Source: Rhodospirillales bacterium (GTDB taxonomy: Bacteria > Pseudomonadota > Alphaproteobacteria > Kiloniellales > JACOMY01). From it: a stretch of 36,037 nt of DNA. This document shows, in pieces, positions 8,359-16,334 of the stretch. Numbering within the stretch: the stretch's first letter is position 1; each line of letters begins with the position of its first letter. The stretch lies in NCBI GenBank assembly GCA_014324045.1, contig JACOMY010000032.1, forward strand, positions 1 to 36,037, read 5' to 3'. The position numbers were made by a program, and so were the translations under genes. The notes under the pieces are model-generated. The model was not told where the DNA came from. It ran no database searches and saw only the letters and a program-made list of their open reading frames with translations.

Positions 8359-9633
8359 TTGTTTCGACTGCTCCCCTTTTGTCTGTCGCTGGCGCTGCTG
8401 GCGGCTCTGCCGGCAGCGGCGCAGGATGCGGACCGGGCTGCCGAACTGAAGGAGCTGGAAGCGGCGGTCAGGGCGACCCAGGATCGGGCCGACAAGCTGG
8501 CCGCCCGCCAAAGCCTGCTCGCCCGCGAGAGCGAAGCCTTGAGCGACGAGCTGAAGCAGGTCGCCGCCGACGCCGAGGCCTGGGAGCGGGAAGTTGCCGA
8601 CGTCGAACGAACCCTGCAGACTCTCTTGCAGGAAACGGGCTTGCGCCGCGAAGAGCTGGCCGTGGCCCGCGGGCGTCTGTCGGCCATGGCGGGTGCCTTG
8701 CTGCGCATATCCCTTCTGCCTCCCGAAGTGCTGGCGATGCGCCCGGCCGCACCCGGCGAGATGGTGCGTGCCGGCCTCGTCATGCGGCGCATGATGCCGC
8801 GTCTGGAGGCCGAGGCCGCGCAGTTGCGCCACCAGGTGGCCGATCTGAAAGGTTTGGAAGAGCAGATCAGGAAGGAGAATGCCGAAGCCTTGGCAGCGCG
8901 TGAGCGCTTGCAAGGCGAGCGGGAGCGGCTGGCGAGCCTCCTGCAGCGCCGCCGGGAATTGCTTGAGGTGACGGAGAGCGAGCGCGCCGAGGCCTTGGCG
9001 GAGGCACGCGCCCTTTCGGCTTCGGTGCAGGACATGCAGGGTTTGATCGGCTCTGCGGCGCGCCGGGTTGGGATGGGCCCGCCCCAGGTGCCCCGGGTGC
9101 CGCCGAAGGACGGCAAGGCACCGGCCGCTTTGGCCATCGCACCCCTGCACGGTGGCGATTACGGGGACGATACCCTGGGGACCGGCGAACGGCAGTCCCG
9201 GCCCAGGGTGGCGGCGACCGCAGTTCTGCGCGATCTGGCCCTCCTCGGTGACGATCCGGGCGGGATGACCTGGCCGGTCTCCGGCAGGGTGGTCCAGCGC
9301 TTCGACGAGGGGCGCGAAGAGCGCGCGGGCCTGCGCCTCGCCGGCGAACCCGGCGCGACCGTGGTGTCCCCTTATGACGCCGTGGTGGTCTATGCCGGTC
9401 CCTTCGACAGCTATGGCCTCGTCTTGATCCTGGAACACAGCGGCGGCTACCATTCCGTTCTTGCCGAACTTGGATCGATCCATGCGCTCCTGGGCCAGCG
9501 CGTGGTGGCGGGGGAGCCGGTGGGCGCTCTGACGGAAGGATCGGAAGGAAACCCGGAGTTGTATGTTGAGTTGCGTCGCAGTGGCGGGCCGGTCGATCCT
9601 GAGCCTTGGTTTGCGCCTGCACGCCAACAGTGA
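8359..9633 (+). CDS. EnvC-like periplasmic protein with coiled coil and degenerate LytM (M23) domain
   Basis: The 424-residue exported protein has a Sec signal peptide (residues 1-21, ending LPAAAQ). A long Ala/Glu/Leu-rich coiled coil follows from about 25 to 225, then a Pro-rich linker, and a C-terminal LytM domain from about 300 to 415 (GMTWPVSGRVVQRF ... YGLVLILEHSGGYHSVLAEL ... GQRVVAGEPVGAL). EnvC-type proteins activate cell-wall amidases at the division septum. The zinc ligands of true M23 peptidases are missing: the first His/Asp site reads RAGLRLAGEPG and the HxH site reads LYVELR. It is therefore probably a non-catalytic activator, as EnvC is. The start appears to be TTG (8359) after GGGGAT; no ATG fits the signal peptide. 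It lies between gpmI and ctpA, 15 nt before ctpA. Confidence 0.88.
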   Translation: MFRLLPFCLSLALLAALPAAAQDADRAAELKELEAAVRATQDRADKLAARQSLLARESEALSDELKQVAADAEAWEREVADVERTLQTLLQETGLRREELAVARGRLSAMAGALLRISLLPPEVLAMRPAAPGEMVRAGLVMRRMMPRLEAEAAQLRHQVADLKGLEEQIRKENAEALAARERLQGERERLASLLQRRRELLEVTESERAEALAEARALSASVQDMQGLIGSAARRVGMGPPQVPRVPPKDGKAPAALAIAPLHGGDYGDDTLGTGERQSRPRVAATAVLRDLALLGDDPGGMTWPVSGRVVQRFDEGREERAGLRLAGEPGATVVSPYDAVVVYAGPFDSYGLVLILEHSGGYHSVLAELGSIHALLGQRVVAGEPVGALTEGSEGNPELYVELRRSGGPVDPEPWFAPARQQ

Positions 9634-9648
9634 GGACAATAGACGACC

Positions 9649-10983
9649 ATGACCTTGCGTTTTATGGCTACGGCGGCGGGGGCGGCGCTCACCCTGCTGT
9701 CCGCCGCTGCCCCGGCGGGCGCCGAGCAGCCTTCGCTAGACACCTATCGTCAGTTGAAGCTGTTCGGGGACGTCCTGGAGCGTGTCCGCGTCGATTATGT
9801 CGACGAGGTCACCGACGAGGAGCTGATCAAGGAAGCGATTCGCGGCATGCTGACCTCCCTGGATCCGCACTCCAGCTATCTTGATCGCGATGAATTGAAG
9901 GACGTGCAGGAGCAGACCCGCGGCGAGTTCGGCGGGCTGGGCATCCAGGTTACGATGCAGGACGGTCTGGTCCAGGTGATCGCCCCGATCGACGACACCC
10001 CGGCAGCGCGGGCCGGCTTGCAGTCGGGCGACCTGATTGCCGGGATCGAGGGCGAGACGGTGCAGGGCCTGACTTTGAACCAGGCCGTCGACCGGCTGAA
10101 GGGCAAGGTCGGAACCGAGGTTACGATTACCGTCCTGCGCGGCGACGAAGAGCCCTTCGATGTGACCCTGGTGCGCGCCATCATCACCGTCGCCTCCGTT
10201 CGGCACCGCATCGAAGGCAGGATCGGCTACATCCGCATCACCCAGTTCAACGACCAGTCCACCGAAGGCCTGGAAGAGGCCATCGAGGAGATCGAGGAGG
10301 AACTGGGCGACACGCTGATCGGCTATGTCCTGGACCTGCGCAACAATCCGGGCGGCCTGTTGGATCAGGCGATCTCGGTGACCGACGCCTTCCTGGAGCA
10401 GGGTGAGATCGTCTCCACGCGCGGCCGCAACAGCGACGACATGACCCGCTACAACGCCCGGCCCGGCGATCTGACCGGCGGCAAGCCGATCGTGGTGCTG
10501 ATCAACGACGGTTCGGCCTCGGCTTCCGAGATCGTCTCCGGTGCGCTCAAGGACCACCGCCGCGCGATCCTGATGGGTACCCGCAGCTTCGGCAAGGGCT
10601 CGGTGCAGACCATCGTGCCGCTGCCCGGCCACGGCGCCATGCGTTTGACCACGGCGCGTTACTACACGCCGTCGGGCGTCTCGATCCAGGCCACCGGGAT
10701 CGAGCCCGACATTGAGGTCGCGCTGGCCACCATCGAGCCCCTCGATGTCGGCGAGCTGCGCCACGAAGAGGACCTCCGCGGCTCACTGGAGAACCCGCAG
10801 GAGGAGGAAGCGGACGAGACCCCGGCCGCTGCCGACGGCGGGGAGGTTAGCGACGACAGCAAGCCGGAGGAACCGGCGGACGGTAGCAGCGAACCTACGG
10901 AAGACTATCAGCTGAGCCGCGCCTTGGACCTGCTCCGCGGCCTGGCCCTCTTCGATGAGAGGGCCGGCGTGGTGGAGAACTGA
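9649..10983 (+). CDS. ctpA: Carboxy-terminal processing protease (S41 family)
   Basis: This exported serine protease degrades or trims periplasmic proteins from their C-termini and often controls murein hydrolases. The 444-residue protein has a Sec signal (residues 1-25, ending PAGAEQ), a cap region with LTSLDPHSSYLDRDEL, and a PDZ domain at about 80-165 (GLGIQVTMQDGLVQVIAPID). The S41 core contains GYIRITQFNDQ, LDLRNNPGGLLDQAI, the nucleophile Ser in INDGSASASEIVSGAL, and the general-base Lys in GTRSFGKGSVQ. An acidic Glu/Asp/Pro-rich tail (residues about 375-425) precedes a conserved-type C-terminal helix YQLSRALDLLRGLALF. The ATG at 9649 is 15 nt after the EnvC-like gene, so they are surely co-transcribed, and both act on the cell envelope. 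Confidence 0.96.
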   Translation: MTLRFMATAAGAALTLLSAAAPAGAEQPSLDTYRQLKLFGDVLERVRVDYVDEVTDEELIKEAIRGMLTSLDPHSSYLDRDELKDVQEQTRGEFGGLGIQVTMQDGLVQVIAPIDDTPAARAGLQSGDLIAGIEGETVQGLTLNQAVDRLKGKVGTEVTITVLRGDEEPFDVTLVRAIITVASVRHRIEGRIGYIRITQFNDQSTEGLEEAIEEIEEELGDTLIGYVLDLRNNPGGLLDQAISVTDAFLEQGEIVSTRGRNSDDMTRYNARPGDLTGGKPIVVLINDGSASASEIVSGALKDHRRAILMGTRSFGKGSVQTIVPLPGHGAMRLTTARYYTPSGVSIQATGIEPDIEVALATIEPLDVGELRHEEDLRGSLENPQEEEADETPAAADGGEVSDDSKPEEPADGSSEPTEDYQLSRALDLLRGLALFDERAGVVEN

Positions 10984-11011
10984 CCGGGCCGGCCGCTGCC
11001 CGCTTTACATC

Positions 11012-11035
11012 GGCGCCTTCAGGGGCAGAAGCGCC
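11012..11035 (+). terminator. Possible hairpin after ctpA
   Basis: GGCGCCTTC and GAAGCGCC flank a 7-nt loop and can pair with one bulged C, 28 nt after the ctpA stop. No T tract follows, so intrinsic termination is doubtful; it may only protect the 3' end of the transcript. Confidence 0.3.
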
Positions 11036-11106
11036 CATCGGCCCGGATAGCCTGGCGATGGGCCTTCGGCAAACTGGAGCGTAAAACCGCGGGGACATTA
11101 GGAACG

Positions 11107-12471
11107 ATGCGGACAGAATCCGAAACCAAATCGATCAGGGATCTGAATGAGCTGTTCAAAAACAGCATCCTCACTGTCAACCCGGAATACCAGCGGGGGG
11201 TCGTTTGGACAAAGGCACAGAAGAAACGCCTGATCGATTCGATTTTTCGCGATTACGAACTTCCGTTAATTTACCTGCATCACAAAGTCGATAACATAGC
11301 GGGTATCCGCCGGGAAGTTTTTGAGATTGTCGACGGCCAGCAGAGGTTGACAGCCATTTCCGATTACGTCGAAGGCGCCTTTAAACTCTTCGACCCCAAG
11401 AAAGAAAAATCGGAAGCCAAATTTCCCAATTTCCTGATAGAACGCGATTGCCCGTGGGGCGGTAAGTTCTTTCATGAGCTTTCCGGCGAGACACAGGAGT
11501 GTTTTTTAGACCGAAAGTTGTCTCTAGTCTATATCGAGACCGAAGACGAGAATGAAGTCCGGGATATGTTCATTCGGTTGCAGGCCGGCAGCGCCCTGAA
11601 CGCCCAAGAAAAGCGCGACGCCATGCCCGGCGGGATGACGGATTTCATCCTGCGGCTCGGCGGCAAGCCGCAAATTACACGATACCCCGGGCACGAATTC
11701 TTTCCAAAACTCATGAAATCGCGCCCCGACAGCGACAGAGGCAAGACGCGTCTCCTCGCTGCCCAGATCACTATGCTTTTGCTGCATCAGAAGAATGCGC
11801 CCGGGAAGCAATTCCCGGATATCGGTCCAACGGTAATCGACGGTTTCTATTACGACAACCTCGACTTCGATCCGGACTCTCCCGCGGCGAAAGAAATTTG
11901 GGACCTTCTGGAGACACTCTGCCGCCTCCTCGGCGATGGCAGTCGCCCACGCTTACTCGGATACGACGCCCTGCATCTTTGTCTGCTTGCCAACCGGTTG
12001 AAGTCCGACTTTGTGCCGACCTGGCAAAAACTGCTGCCGAACGCGCTGGATCACTTCTTGCTTAACAAAAGCGTGTCAAAACTGAGCGCTGACGACCCCC
12101 GATACCCCTATTGGTCGCAATATGTAGTGTTGACACGAGCAGATAGCGCCGGAGGTATCACTATCACACGACGGAATGAATTCTACGTCGCCAAAATGAT
12201 GGAAAGCATGCCCGGCCTGAAGCGGAAGGATAACCAGCGCCAGTTCTCTCCGGGCGAACGAGAGCTTGTTTACCTGAGCCAGCGGAAAACCTGTGCGTTA
12301 TGCGGCGGCCCCGTTTCTTGGGATGACGCAGAAATTCATCATGTTCGCGAACATAAGATGGGCGGTAAAACCGAACTGGCGAATGCGGCACTTGTCCACA
12401 AGGCCTGCCACCCGAAGTCCAAGGCAGACGTGGAGGCTTTTGAGGCAAAATGGGCAGGCAAAGCGACATGA
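11107..12471 (+). CDS. DUF262 protein with C-terminal HNH nuclease domain (GmrSD/restriction-like)
   Basis: This is a single 454-residue protein with two recognisable domains. The N-terminal DUF262 (ParB/GmrS-like) domain carries TVNPEYQRGVVWTKAQKKRL, the NTP-binding/nucleotidase-type motif DGQQRLTAI (Asp76-Arg80) and the later signature MFIRLQAGSALNAQEKRD. The C-terminal part has an HNH zinc-finger nuclease: CALCGG, then AEIHHVREHKMGG, then LVHKACH. DUF262 proteins include the GmrSD enzymes that cut modified phage DNA and SspE-like defence effectors. Here the partner nuclease is HNH, not DUF1524. It stands alone, with no methylase next to it. Codon use is richer in A/T (many AAA, TTT, ATA codons) than ctpA or addA, which suggests acquisition. 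AGGA sits just before the ATG. It converges on trxA. An anti-phage role is inference. Confidence 0.9.
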   Translation: MRTESETKSIRDLNELFKNSILTVNPEYQRGVVWTKAQKKRLIDSIFRDYELPLIYLHHKVDNIAGIRREVFEIVDGQQRLTAISDYVEGAFKLFDPKKEKSEAKFPNFLIERDCPWGGKFFHELSGETQECFLDRKLSLVYIETEDENEVRDMFIRLQAGSALNAQEKRDAMPGGMTDFILRLGGKPQITRYPGHEFFPKLMKSRPDSDRGKTRLLAAQITMLLLHQKNAPGKQFPDIGPTVIDGFYYDNLDFDPDSPAAKEIWDLLETLCRLLGDGSRPRLLGYDALHLCLLANRLKSDFVPTWQKLLPNALDHFLLNKSVSKLSADDPRYPYWSQYVVLTRADSAGGITITRRNEFYVAKMMESMPGLKRKDNQRQFSPGERELVYLSQRKTCALCGGPVSWDDAEIHHVREHKMGGKTELANAALVHKACHPKSKADVEAFEAKWAGKAT

Positions 12472-12529
12472 GTCAGGTTTCGCGCCGGCTATGGCCGCTT
12501 CCACGATCGCGGACTTCGGGGCAGGGGCC

Positions 12530-12850
12530 TCAGACGACGGATTCGACCCACTGCTGTAGCTGCGACTTTGTCGCGGCACCCAGCTTGGTGGCGGCCAGCT
12601 CGCCGTCCTTGAAGATCATCAGGGTCGGAATCGCCCGCACGCCGTATTGGCTGGGCGTCTTGGGATTCTCGTCGATGTTGACCTTGACGATGGACAGGCG
12701 TCCGGACAGCTCTTGCGCCAGCTCCTCAAGCGCCGGTGCGATTGCCTTGCAGGGGCCGCACCACTCCGCCCAGAAATCCACCAGCACCGGATGTGCTGCC
12801 TGCAGCACCTCGTCGTCGAAGGAGGCGTCGGTAACCCTGTCGATGCTCAT
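12530..12850 (-). CDS. trxA: Thioredoxin
   Basis: A 106-residue cytosolic thiol-disulfide reductant of normal length. The redox motif WCGPC (Cys31, Cys34) lies in [16 protein letters not shown]. The cis-proline loop reads [15 protein letters not shown], and the KVNIDENP strand is also present. The start ATG at 12850 is preceded by AAAGGA. It follows addA by 55 nt on the same strand and is probably the last gene of the tsaE-amgK-murU-addB-addA unit; this addA-trxA order is usual in alphaproteobacteria. Only 58 nt separate it from the converging DUF262-HNH gene, and no terminator hairpin is evident there. Confidence 0.97.
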   Translation of the reverse strand: MSIDRVTDASFDDEVLQAAHPVLVDFWAEWCGPCKAIAPALEELAQELSGRLSIVKVNIDENPKTPSQYGVRAIPTLMIFKDGELAATKLGAATKSQLQQWVESVV

Positions 12851-12905
12851 CTGCCGTTTTTCCTTTGGCCGCCTATGCTCGCAGTCCTTGCTTCCTTAGC
12901 CGAGT

Positions 12906-15900
12906 TTAGCGATCGTCCTGGGACAGGGTCAAGGGACTGGCGTGTTCCAGCCGTTCCTTGCCGATGCGCATCAGCCTGGCCCCTTCGGTCCAGAGCAGGA
13001 AGCAGCGCAGCGGACGATCCGGGTAGAGGCTGCGCAGCAAGAGCGCATAGCCCGCCAGCTGCTGCAAATAGGCCTTGGGTACTGCAGCGGGATCCCTCGG
13101 CGCCTGGCGGTCGGTCTTGTAGTCGACCAGCAGCACCGCCTCGTCGGTCACCGCCAGGCGGTCGATCCGCCCGGCGATCGGCCGCCTGCCGGCCAGTCCC
13201 ACCAAGGGCACCTCGGCACGGCTGTGCGGGCCGAACAGCGCCGCGGCCTCCGGCGCCCCGATCGCCGCCAGGGTCTCGGCGGCCATCTCTTCCCGCTCCC
13301 GGGGTGTCAGGCCATAAGCCGCTTGCGCCAGGAACTGCCGGGCGGCCGGCGCCCGTGCCTCGGCCGGCAGATCGGGCAGCAGTTGCAACAGGCGGTGCAC
13401 CAGCCGTCCGCGCACCAGGCCCGGCTTGGTCAGGCTGGGCCGCAGCGGCGAGAGCGCCGGCGGATCCGGCAGACTGGGGCGCGAGGGCATGAAGGGACGC
13501 CAAGGCTCCGGTTCCTTGGCCGGGGGCAGCTTGGCCCAGTCCGGCAAGGCCCCAATGTCTCCGGCGGTCTTGTCTTCGGCGGCCTTCGGCTTTGCCGGCT
13601 CCGCAGGACGGTGCTGCGGGCTGCTGTATTCGGCCGGTGCTTCCTCTGTGCCGGTCAAGCGCCCAAGACCCTGCTGCAGCAGATCGTACCAGCAGTCCTT
13701 CGGCACCTCCTTCTTCGTACCGGTTCCCAGAAGGTAAAGACGATCCTCCGCGCGGGTGAGCGCGACATAGAGCAAGCGGCGCTCCTCCGCGGCGGCGGCT
13801 TCGGTCCGGCGGTCGGCCAAGGCGGCGACGGCGGCAATGCCTTCGCAGCCGGCGATGCGGCGCAGCAGGAAATCGGGCTCGATCAGAAAGGCCCGCGGTT
13901 GGCTGCGGTGCCGGTCGGTGTCCGGCAGGATGACGACGGGCGCCTGCAAGCCCTTGGCGCCGTGCACGGTCATGAGACGGATCCTGCTGCCGGCCTCCTC
14001 CAGATCGCGCTTGACCTCCACCTCGCTGCGGTTGAGCCAACCGAGAAAGCCTTGCAGAGACGGGGAATGCAAGCCTTCGTAGGCAAGGGCCAGCGAGAGC
14101 AGCTCGTCCAGTGGGTCGTTGCACTCCTCCCCCAGCCGGGCGCAGAGGCGCCGGCGGCCGTTGCGCGCGCCCAAAAGCTGGGACAGCAGCTCGAAGGGCG
14201 GCAGGAAGTCGAGTTGGCCGCGCAGCTGCTTTAGTTCTTCGGCAGCGGTCAGCCAGGCCGGTTCCTGCTGCCGTCCGGTCTGAAGACTGTGCCAGAGGCT
14301 GCCCCGGCGCCCATGCGCCAGGCGGAAGAGATCGTCGTCGTCGAGACCGTACAGGGGCCCTTTCAACACGCAGGCCAGGCTCAGGTCGTCTTCCGGCAGC
14401 AGCAGCACTTGCAGCAGAGCGCACAGGTCCATCGCGGCCAGCTGCTGCGACAGCAGCATGCGGTCGATGCCGGCTACCGGCAGGCGGCGCCGCTCCAGGG
14501 CGCGGGCCAGGGCGTGAAACAGCGGACCGCGCCGGCGCACTAGGATCAGGATATCGCCGGCCTCGATCGGCCGCCCCCTGGCTGCCAGCCAGGCCGCGCC
14601 CCCTGGCTGCCGCAGGGCGGGATCGCCGAGCCAGCCTTCGATCTGCCCGGCCAGCGCTTCGGCGAGGGCGGCGGCCGGACTCTCGGCGCGCTCCTGGGTC
14701 ACCGGCGGCGCCCAGGCGGGGTCTGCCGTTTCTTCCGGCAGCCGGCGCGGTTGCAGCGCCACCAGGCCGCCATCCTCTGCCCGTATCGGGCTGTGCGGCG
14801 GGTAGGGGCCGGCCGTCAGCGGCGCCGCGTCTTTGAACACGGCATCGACGCAGGCCAGAACCGCCGGCACCGAGCGGAAGGAGTGGGTCAGCGGCACCCG
14901 CCGGAAGCGCAGGCCCGCTGCCTCCGCCTTGGTGCCGAAGTGCCGGGCAGCGTCTTCGAAGCCGGCCGGGTCGGCGCCTTGAAAGCTATAGATCGACTGC
15001 TTGGCATCGCCGACGGCGAAGACGCTGCGGATCGCCTCGGCCGCGCCTTCGCCGTCGTAGAATTCCTCGGTCAGGGCCTTCAGGATTTGCCACTGCAGCG
15101 GCGAGGTGTCCTGCGCCTCGTCGATTAGCACATGCGAGAGGCCGCCGTCCAGCTTGAACAGGACCCAGCTGGCTGCGCCCGGCTTGGCCAGGAGATCGGC
15201 GGTCAGCTGGAGCATGTCCTGATAGTCCAGAGCCGCAGCGGCGCGCTTGCGCTCCCGGTAGAGGCTGAGCAGGCGCTGAGCCAGCCGTAGGTTCGCCTCC
15301 GATAGTCTCAAACACTGGGCGGCGAGGCGGCGCTGCTCGAGGGTAAGGAGGCGCTCGCCCTCCGTCGCCATGACGGCGAGGGCCTCGGGCACGGTGGCTT
15401 CGGCCTTCTTGGTCAGCAGCCTGGCCTTCAGGTGGCGGTCCCTGTCCTTGCCGGCGAGGAAGAGCGAGAGGTAGCTCTTGGCCTCCCCGGCGCGTTTTTC
15501 TTCCGGCAGATCCAGGAAGGTCTGCAGAGCTTGGGCCGACTTAGTCTCTGTCGGGGTACCCGAGTTCAAGGCGCGGATGACCGGCGGCAGCGCGTCGCGC
15601 GGCAGGGCCGCATCGGACAGTCCCTCGGCCCAGAGCTCTTCGGGATCGGCGCCGGGCGGCAGCTCCAGGTAGTTGGCGAGCGCTGCCAGCGGCCCTTCGT
15701 AGCCGGCGCTCAGCATGGGGATCAGGCGGTCGCGCTCGGCGGTCAAGATCTTCTTCAGGTCTTCCAGTCCGGTCTCGCTTTGGTCCACCAGCAGGGCCTC
15801 CAGGGCCTCGGCGATCTCCGGCTCGCGGCCGGCAGCGATCACCAGATCGCCGTAGGCCGCAGCCATCAGCTCCGCCGCCGAGCGCTCGTCCAGTGTGGCG

Positions 15901-16334
15901 AAACCGGGTGCGGTGCCGGCCTCCAGCGGGAAACGGCTCAGCACCGATTGGCAAAAACTGTGCAGGGTCTGAACCTTGAAGCCGCTGGGAGTATCCAGGA
16001 CCAGGGCGAAAAGCTGACGGGCGCGCCCGGTTTCTTCCTGCTTGGGGTGACGGCCCAGCAGGGCCTCCAGCTGTCCCTCCAGTTCCGCGGTTTCGCTGGC
16101 CACCCAGGTCTGCAGGGCCCGCATCAGGCGGTTTGCCATCTCGCTGGCTGCGGCCTTGGTGAAGGTGATGCACAGCAGACGCTCCGGTGCCGTGCCCGAC
16201 AGCAGCAGGCGCAGGCAGCGGTCCACCAGTACCTTGGTCTTGCCGCTGCCGGCCGAGGCCTCCACCCAGACGGTGGCGGCGGGGTCCAGCGCCCGGCGCT
16301 GCTGGCGGCTGGCGATCTCGGCGGGGTGGCTCAT
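12906..16334 (-). CDS. addA: Double-strand-break repair helicase/nuclease subunit AddA
   Basis: AddA is the UvrD-type helicase and 3'-strand nuclease of the AddAB complex, which resects double-strand breaks and loads RecA. The product has 1142 residues. Walker A is at residues 26-33 (ASAGSGKTKVL). The DEAQDTSPLQWQIL (motif II) and VFAVGDAKQSIYSFQGA (motif III) helicase elements follow, then MTVHGAKGLQAPVVILPDTD and YVALTRAEDRLYLLG near the end of the helicase. The C-terminal RecB-type nuclease has GRIDRLAV, LLVDYKTDRQ and QLAGYALL. I place the start at the ATG at 16334, which overlaps the addB stop (ATGA). A longer in-frame reading through the 15-bp repeats upstream would add a repetitive GQDGR leader and is rejected. 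The start has only a weak ribosome site, consistent with coupling to addB. Confidence 0.96.
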   Translation of the reverse strand: MSHPAEIASRQQRRALDPAATVWVEASAGSGKTKVLVDRCLRLLLSGTAPERLLCITFTKAAASEMANRLMRALQTWVASETAELEGQLEALLGRHPKQEETGRARQLFALVLDTPSGFKVQTLHSFCQSVLSRFPLEAGTAPGFATLDERSAAELMAAAYGDLVIAAGREPEIAEALEALLVDQSETGLEDLKKILTAERDRLIPMLSAGYEGPLAALANYLELPPGADPEELWAEGLSDAALPRDALPPVIRALNSGTPTETKSAQALQTFLDLPEEKRAGEAKSYLSLFLAGKDRDRHLKARLLTKKAEATVPEALAVMATEGERLLTLEQRRLAAQCLRLSEANLRLAQRLLSLYRERKRAAAALDYQDMLQLTADLLAKPGAASWVLFKLDGGLSHVLIDEAQDTSPLQWQILKALTEEFYDGEGAAEAIRSVFAVGDAKQSIYSFQGADPAGFEDAARHFGTKAEAAGLRFRRVPLTHSFRSVPAVLACVDAVFKDAAPLTAGPYPPHSPIRAEDGGLVALQPRRLPEETADPAWAPPVTQERAESPAAALAEALAGQIEGWLGDPALRQPGGAAWLAARGRPIEAGDILILVRRRGPLFHALARALERRRLPVAGIDRMLLSQQLAAMDLCALLQVLLLPEDDLSLACVLKGPLYGLDDDDLFRLAHGRRGSLWHSLQTGRQQEPAWLTAAEELKQLRGQLDFLPPFELLSQLLGARNGRRRLCARLGEECNDPLDELLSLALAYEGLHSPSLQGFLGWLNRSEVEVKRDLEEAGSRIRLMTVHGAKGLQAPVVILPDTDRHRSQPRAFLIEPDFLLRRIAGCEGIAAVAALADRRTEAAAAEERRLLYVALTRAEDRLYLLGTGTKKEVPKDCWYDLLQQGLGRLTGTEEAPAEYSSPQHRPAEPAKPKAAEDKTAGDIGALPDWAKLPPAKEPEPWRPFMPSRPSLPDPPALSPLRPSLTKPGLVRGRLVHRLLQLLPDLPAEARAPAARQFLAQAAYGLTPREREEMAAETLAAIGAPEAAALFGPHSRAEVPLVGLAGRRPIAGRIDRLAVTDEAVLLVDYKTDRQAPRDPAAVPKAYLQQLAGYALLLRSLYPDRPLRCFLLWTEGARLMRIGKERLEHASPLTLSQDDR

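Noticed and set aside
7149..9137. Very long minus-strand open frame opposite gpmI and the EnvC-like gene
   Set aside because: The product is Arg/Ala/Gln-rich and without domains. It is a by-product of high-GC codon bias opposite two confidently identified genes.
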